Origin: Streptomyces glomeratus
GTDB lineage: Bacteria > Actinomycetota > Actinomycetes > Streptomycetales > Streptomycetaceae
Direction of reading: 5' to 3'
NCBI RefSeq assembly: GCF_021462825.1
Contig: NZ_JAKEEB010000034.1
Coordinates: forward strand, 1 to 64,000
Length of the DNA stretch: 64,000 bases
Shown here: piece by piece, positions 59,969 through 64,000 of the stretch
Layout of the letters: each line of letters begins with the position of its first letter
Position numbering within the stretch: position 1 is the stretch's first letter
The notes under the pieces: model-generated
What the model saw: only the letters and a program-made list of their open reading frames with translations
Told to the model about the DNA's origin: nothing
Databases searched by the model: none
Made by a program: the position numbers and the translations under genes

Positions 59969-60245
59969 CCTTCGCGATTGATACGTCTTGGCACCGACGC
60001 CCCCGTGTATCGCGACCTGTTCTCGTTCGCGTAGGCGTCGTCCGCGCAGGCGTTGATCCTACTGATGCGGGAAGTGGCCCAGAGCGTCAGGACGATGGAG
60101 ATGCCTGGGGGGTCCTGGGGGAAAAGAGGTAGGCAGGCCCTGTGCCTCCGGCGGCAGCGGATAGGGTGGCGCTCCGTGTCGCACATGCGGCGTGAAGACG
60201 TGAAAATGACGTGAAGAAGCCTTGTCTAGCAGAGGGAACTACCAG
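59969..60245. promoter_or_regulatory. Divergent control region between eccC and eccD
   Basis: 277 bases between the divergent starts. It contains two or three short direct repeats (GTGAAGACGTG, AATGACGTGAAG, about 60190-60214) near the eccD side. No gene is evident. It must carry promoters for both core genes. Confidence 0.5.
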
Positions 60246-61703
60246 GTGAGCACGGGGACTTCGACAGGTTTCTGCCGAATCACCATCGCAGCGCCGGACA
60301 GCCGTGTCGATGTCGCGCTGCCGGAGGACCTGCCGATCCAGGACCTCTTTCCCGAGATCGTGAGGCTCTCGGGCCTGGTCCAGCCGGAGACCAGCCCTGC
60401 CGGCTACCACCTCGTACGCCGTGAGGGCCAAGTGCTCGACGCGAGCCGGTCGTTGCTCGAGCACCGGGTCCGCGACGGCGAAGTGCTGCTGCTGCGGACC
60501 TTCGCCGATTCGCTGCCGCCGGCCGTTCACGACGACGTGGTGGACGCGATCGCGGCCGCGGTCAAGCAGGACATGCGCAGCTGGAACGACAACCTGATGC
60601 GGATGGCCGGTCTCGTCTCCGGCGCGCTGCTGCTGGTCATGCTGGGCTTCGTCTTCTGGTTCGCGGATCCGGTACGGCACGACATGCACGGCCTTCAGGG
60701 CATCCTCGCCGGCGTGGTCGCACTCGCCCTGACGGCACTGGCCGGTGTGCGGGCCAGGGTGTACGACGATCGTGGGTCCGCCGTCGCACTCGGCGTCTCG
60801 GCCCTGCCGCACGCACTCATCGCGGGCTCCGGTGTCATCCCCCAGCACGCGGGTGATGGTCCCGGCAGGATCCAGTTCCTCGTCGGCTGCGTCGCCGTGC
60901 TGCTCTGCTCCATCGTGCTGATCATGCTGCTGCCGCAGGGAGACGCGCCCTTCGTGGCCGCAGCGCTGGCCGCCGCGATCGGCACACTCGCGGTCTTCTG
61001 CGGTGTGCTCACCGGCGCGAAGCCACGCGAGATCGCCGCGGGCACCTCGGTCGTCGCGCTGGCCGTCGTCGGTTTCCTGCCCGGCTGGTCGGCTCGCTTC
61101 GCCAAGCTGCCCATCGGTTTCCGCAACCCGGAGGACCTGGCCCGGGCGCGTCGCGAGGGCCAGGAGGGCGACCTGGAGGCCGTCGACGTCCAGCGCATCG
61201 TCGCCCAGACCAGCCGGGGCCACGAACTGCTGCTCGGGCTGGTCGGCGGCTGTGCCGCCGTCGTCATCGGCGCGAGTGGAGCGGTGCTCGGCTTCAGTGA
61301 CAGCGGCTGGGCCCAGCTGCTCGCCCTCTGCTCCGGCCTCGCCGCGATGCTGCGGGCCCGCCTGTTCCGGTACACCGCCCAGGTGACGTGCCTGTTCGTG
61401 GCCGGTGTCGTCACGCTCGGCCTGCTGGTCCTGGGCCTCGCCATCTCGCCCCCGACCGACATCCTCATCGAGCTCGCCCAGGGCAACTCCGGTCCCGTGG
61501 ACATACGGACCCTGTGGCTCGGCGCCTCGGTCGCGGCCGGTGTGCTGCTCCTCATCGCGATCGCCCTGATCGTGCCGCAGAAGGGGCTCTCCCCGTTCTG
61601 GGGCCGCATGCTCGATCTCGCGGACTCCCTGGTGCTGCTGTCCCTGGTCCCGGTCTGCCTGGCCGTCCTCGACGTCTACGGCAAGGTCCGGGGCGGGGTC
61701 TGA
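60246..61703 (+). CDS. eccD: Type VII secretion protein EccD
   Basis: 485 residues from GTG 60246 (AGAGGGA upstream; TTG 60222 would add 8). Residues 1-85 are the ubiquitin-like YukD-type domain (CRITIAAPDSRVDVALPEDL; LLEHRVRDGEVLLLRTFADS). A charged linker and about eleven membrane helices follow, e.g. GALLLVMLGFVFWFA, GVVALALTALAGVRA and GCAAVVIGASGAVLGF. EccD forms the translocation channel walls. Last ESX gene before rpsO. Confidence 0.94.
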   Translation: MSTGTSTGFCRITIAAPDSRVDVALPEDLPIQDLFPEIVRLSGLVQPETSPAGYHLVRREGQVLDASRSLLEHRVRDGEVLLLRTFADSLPPAVHDDVVDAIAAAVKQDMRSWNDNLMRMAGLVSGALLLVMLGFVFWFADPVRHDMHGLQGILAGVVALALTALAGVRARVYDDRGSAVALGVSALPHALIAGSGVIPQHAGDGPGRIQFLVGCVAVLLCSIVLIMLLPQGDAPFVAAALAAAIGTLAVFCGVLTGAKPREIAAGTSVVALAVVGFLPGWSARFAKLPIGFRNPEDLARARREGQEGDLEAVDVQRIVAQTSRGHELLLGLVGGCAAVVIGASGAVLGFSDSGWAQLLALCSGLAAMLRARLFRYTAQVTCLFVAGVVTLGLLVLGLAISPPTDILIELAQGNSGPVDIRTLWLGASVAAGVLLLIAIALIVPQKGLSPFWGRMLDLADSLVLLSLVPVCLAVLDVYGKVRGGV

Positions 61704-62104
61704 GGGCCGCTCGGCGGCCGATGGCGCAGGGGCGAGCGAGAGCTGCCGGGGATGTGAGACTTGCGTCGTCGGGCTTGCCGCCACGGGCTTCGGCTTCCGG
61801 CTGCTGAGACTCTGCCGCCGGTGGCCGGTGGCCGGTGGCCGGTGGCCGGTGGCCGGTGTGGCCTGAGGCCTGATGGCCCCCTAGCCCTCGTCCCGGACCC
61901 GGGCCGGGCTGCCGCTGCGGGGCTGGTACGCTGTGTGACGGCCGTTTGTGTACGCACCCCCGGACCCCGCCCAAGCCCCCCAAGGGGCCGTCAGGGATCT
62001 GGAGGCCGCGCCCAGCGGATCCCCGCCTTCCGAGTCATGGAAGTTCTCCTGAGAAGAAGACCAGGAGCGCTCGGTGGCATTCATGAAGACTACGAGGAGT
62101 ACGC
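61704..62104. other. Non-coding stretch between eccD and rpsO
   Basis: 401 bases without a credible gene. It contains the heptamer array at 61818 and, nearer rpsO, GGCTGGTACGCTGTGTG (about 61920-61936), where TACGCT could be a -10 box of the rpsO promoter; the -35 is not clear. It is the right border of the ESX locus. Confidence 0.45.
61818..61859. repeat. Heptanucleotide tandem repeat
   Basis: Five exact copies of CCGGTGG (61818-61852) plus a degenerate sixth, between eccD and rpsO. Probably slippage; its number is likely to vary between strains. Confidence 0.9.
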
Positions 62105-62395
62105 GTGTCGCTCGACGCCGCTACGAAGAAGCAGATCATGGCCGAGTTCGGTACCAAGGAGGGCGACACCGGCTCCCCCGAGGTCCAGGTCGCGCTGCTG
62201 TCCCGCCGTATCTCGGACCTGACCGAGCACCTCAAGACCCACAAGCACGACCACCACTCCCGCCGTGGTCTGCTGATCCTGGTCGGTCAGCGTCGCCGCC
62301 TGCTGCAGTACCTGGCCAAGAAGGACATCCAGCGCTTCCGTACGCTGGTCGACCGCCTCGGCATCCGCCGCGGTGCGGCCGGCGGCGCCAAGTAA
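62105..62395 (+). CDS. rpsO: 30S ribosomal protein S15
   Basis: 96 residues from GTG 62105. Classic S15: EFGTKEGDTGSPEVQVALLS, HLKTHKHDHHSRRGLLILVG and QRRRLLQYLAKKDIQRF. A short Gly/Ala/Lys tail ends it. It binds 16S rRNA early in 30S assembly. A hairpin follows and pnp comes next, the near-universal rpsO-pnp order. Confidence 0.98.
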   Translation: MSLDAATKKQIMAEFGTKEGDTGSPEVQVALLSRRISDLTEHLKTHKHDHHSRRGLLILVGQRRRLLQYLAKKDIQRFRTLVDRLGIRRGAAGGAK

Positions 62396-62404
62396 GACGC
62401 CGTG

Positions 62405-62441
62405 AAGGGAGCGGTTCCCGTGCGAAGGGGGCCGCTCCCTT
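62405..62441 (+). terminator. Hairpin after rpsO (probably leaky)
   Basis: AAGGGAGCGG (62405-62414) pairs with CCGCTCCCTT (62432-62441) just behind the rpsO stop, followed by TTTGC. In streptomycetes part of the transcription is known to read through an intergenic hairpin into pnp, which fits this arrangement. Confidence 0.75.
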
Positions 62442-62723
62442 TGCTGTACGTGCGGACTGTCACTACCGCTTTGTAGTGTGGTAGCACAACGCAAGAAGAC
62501 GTACGACACCGTGAGAGTGGCGCCCGGAGGCACCGGGCGCGAACCCGCACACCGAACGAGGAGAAGCGCACCTCGCCGCCGCCGGTCCTCGGTAGTGGCC
62601 CCCGGGGGGAAGTGAGCCCCGGGTGCTTCGATCGAAGACCGGCCCGCACCAGACGGCGCGCTTCTCCGCCAGCGTCCCCCTGCCACACGGGCAGCCAGGG
62701 ACGAAGACGAGGAGAAAACGCTA
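62442..62723. promoter_or_regulatory. pnp leader with large potential stem-loop
   Basis: 282 bases with no gene. CCGGTC (62582) can pair with GACCGG (62637), enclosing GGCCCCCGGGGGG-like sequences and the 12-bp perfect palindrome CTTCGATCGAAG (62626-62637). Such structures are where RNase III cuts rpsO-pnp transcripts in S. coelicolor; whether these bases correspond is not shown here. GAGGAGAAAACGCTA precedes GTG 62724. Confidence 0.5.
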
Positions 62724-64000
62724 GTGGAGAACGAGACCCACTACGCCGAGGCCGTCATCGACAACGGCTCTTTCGGCACCCGTACCATCCGCTTCGAGAC
62801 GGGCCGCCTGGCCAAGCAGGCCGCCGGCTCCGCCGTCGCGTATCTGGACGACGACACGATGGTCCTGTCGGCCACCACCGCGTCCAAGAGCCCCAAGGAC
62901 CAGCTCGACTTCTTCCCGCTGACGGTCGACGTCGAGGAGCGGATGTACGCGGCCGGGAAGATCCCCGGTTCCTTCTTCCGCCGTGAGGGCCGTCCGTCCG
63001 AGGACGCCATCCTCACCTGCCGGCTCATCGACCGCCCGCTGCGCCCGTCCTTCAAGAAGGGCCTGCGCAACGAGATCCAGGTCGTCGCCACCGTCATGGC
63101 GCTCAACCCCGACCACCTGTACGACGTCGTGGCGATCAACGCCGCGTCCGCGTCCACGCAGCTGGCAGGTCTGCCCTTCTCCGGCCCGATCGGCGGCGTC
63201 CGCGTCGCGCTGATCAGCGGCCAGTGGGTCGCCTTCCCGACGCACTCCGAGCTGGAGAACGCCGTCTTCGACATGGTCGTCGCGGGCCGCGTCCTGGAGG
63301 ACGGCGACGTCGCGATCATGATGGTCGAGGCCGAGGCCACCGAGCAGACCATCAAGCTCACCCAGAACGGCGCCGAGGCGCCCACCGAGGAGGTCGTCGC
63401 CGCCGGTCTGGACGCCGCGAAGCCCTTCATCAAGGTGCTCTGCAAGGCCCAGGCGGACCTCGCCGCGAAGGCCGCCAAGCCGACCGCCGAGTTCCCGATC
63501 TTCCTCGACTACCAGGACGACGTCCTGGAGGCGCTGACCGCCGCCGTCCGCCCCGAGCTGGCCCAGGCGCTCACCATCGCCGGCAAGCAGGAGCGCGAGA
63601 GCGAGCTGGACCGCGTCAAGCAGCTCGCCGCCGAGAAGCTCCTGCCGGAGTTCGAGGGCCGCGAGAAGGAGATCTCCGCCGCGTACCGCGCGCTGACCAA
63701 GCAGCTGGTCCGCGAGCGCGTCATCAAGGAGAAGAAGCGCATCGACGGCCGCGGTGTCACCGACATCCGCACCCTGGCCGCCGAGGTCGAGGCCATCCCG
63801 CGGGTGCACGGCTCGGCGCTGTTCGAGCGCGGCGAGACCCAGATCCTGGGCGTCACCACGCTGAACATGCTGCGCATGGAGCAGCAGCTCGACACCCTCT
63901 CCCCGGTGACGCGCAAGCGCTACATGCACAACTACAACTTCCCGCCGTACTCCACGGGTGAGACCGGCCGCGTCGGCTCCCCGAAGCGCCGCGAGATCGG
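62724..64000 (+). CDS. pnp: Polynucleotide phosphorylase / guanosine pentaphosphate synthetase, N-terminal part (partial)
   Basis: 425 codons from GTG 62724 to the window end without a stop. First RNase PH domain: GRLAKQAAGSAVAYLDDDTM, PLTVDVEERMYAAGKIPGSF, FFRREGRPSEDAILTCRLID. The helical middle domain and the start of the second RNase PH domain follow (KRIDGRGVTDIRTLAAEVEA; RGETQILGVTTLN; YNFPPYSTGETGRVGSPKRR). The KH and S1 domains lie beyond the window. It degrades RNA phosphorolytically and adds tails; in Streptomyces it was also called GpsI. Confidence 0.97.
   Translation, partial: MENETHYAEAVIDNGSFGTRTIRFETGRLAKQAAGSAVAYLDDDTMVLSATTASKSPKDQLDFFPLTVDVEERMYAAGKIPGSFFRREGRPSEDAILTCRLIDRPLRPSFKKGLRNEIQVVATVMALNPDHLYDVVAINAASASTQLAGLPFSGPIGGVRVALISGQWVAFPTHSELENAVFDMVVAGRVLEDGDVAIMMVEAEATEQTIKLTQNGAEAPTEEVVAAGLDAAKPFIKVLCKAQADLAAKAAKPTAEFPIFLDYQDDVLEALTAAVRPELAQALTIAGKQERESELDRVKQLAAEKLLPEFEGREKEISAAYRALTKQLVRERVIKEKKRIDGRGVTDIRTLAAEVEAIPRVHGSALFERGETQILGVTTLNMLRMEQQLDTLSPVTRKRYMHNYNFPPYSTGETGRVGSPKRREI

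Noticed and set aside
55859..60034. 1391-residue open frame on the plus strand opposite eccC
   Set aside because: It is the antisense of eccC, composed of Val/Gly/Arg/His-rich sequence with no motif; GC-rich DNA commonly leaves such long shadow frames.
1..64000. tRNA or rRNA genes
   Set aside because: I looked for cloverleaf and rRNA-like sequences and recognised none, though I could not run a covariance search.

Overview
The window is a high-GC actinobacterial chromosome segment, almost certainly Streptomyces. Codon third positions are strongly G/C, many genes start with GTG, a whiJ/abaA-like regulator set is present, and the order ispG - proS - rimP - nusA - ylxR - infB - rbfA - truB - ribF // rpsO - pnp is the usual Streptomyces one. 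Nothing was searched against a database; family names come from recognising motifs and from gene order.

Left arm (1-17.4 kb), mostly housekeeping. It holds the 3' end of ispG and a three-gene whiJ/abaA-like module (ATPase divergent from a DUF5753 HTH regulator plus a DUF397 partner). The regulator carries a TTA codon, so it may depend on bldA. Two GNAT acetyltransferases, proS, a catalytically degenerate APH-fold protein, a Tat/lipoprotein-like gene with a ferritin-like DUF4439 partner, and the rimP-to-truB translation/transcription cluster follow. A decayed protease-like/P-loop gene lies just before ribF, and a small DUF397 gene ends the arm.

Centre (17.5-61.7 kb), a type VII (ESX) secretion locus between ribF and rpsO. 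The core machine is split between the two ends. At the left are an EspI-like ParA protein, an unknown protein and eccE on the minus strand, then eccB, two WXG100 genes and a mycosin on the plus strand. At the right are eccC (minus) and eccD (plus), transcribed divergently. Between them are a second mycosin, several Esx-like proteins, large WXG-domain substrates, paralogous small membrane proteins, and an accessory block that looks like a polymorphic-toxin immunity region.

The most interesting part is 36-56 kb. A WXG-like partner plus a CpnT-type WXG100_2 substrate occurs twice. One copy (36.3-37.8 kb) has no recognisable toxin tip. The other (55.8-50.1 kb, minus strand) encodes a 1677-residue protein with a papain-fold (Tox-PL-like) domain and a C-terminal deaminase-like domain whose DNA is visibly lower in GC. 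Immediately downstream is a P-loop protein ending in a SUKH-4-like immunity domain. Further down are a HEAT-type protein, an IS5 remnant, an Imm35-like protein, a second P-loop protein sharing an LPWRTxW motif, and an Imm35-like / inactive-deaminase-like / SUKH-4-like fusion. I read this as a T7SS-delivered toxin with a layered immunity neighbourhood.

Right end (62.1-64 kb): rpsO, a structured leader, and the 5' part of pnp, which runs off the window.
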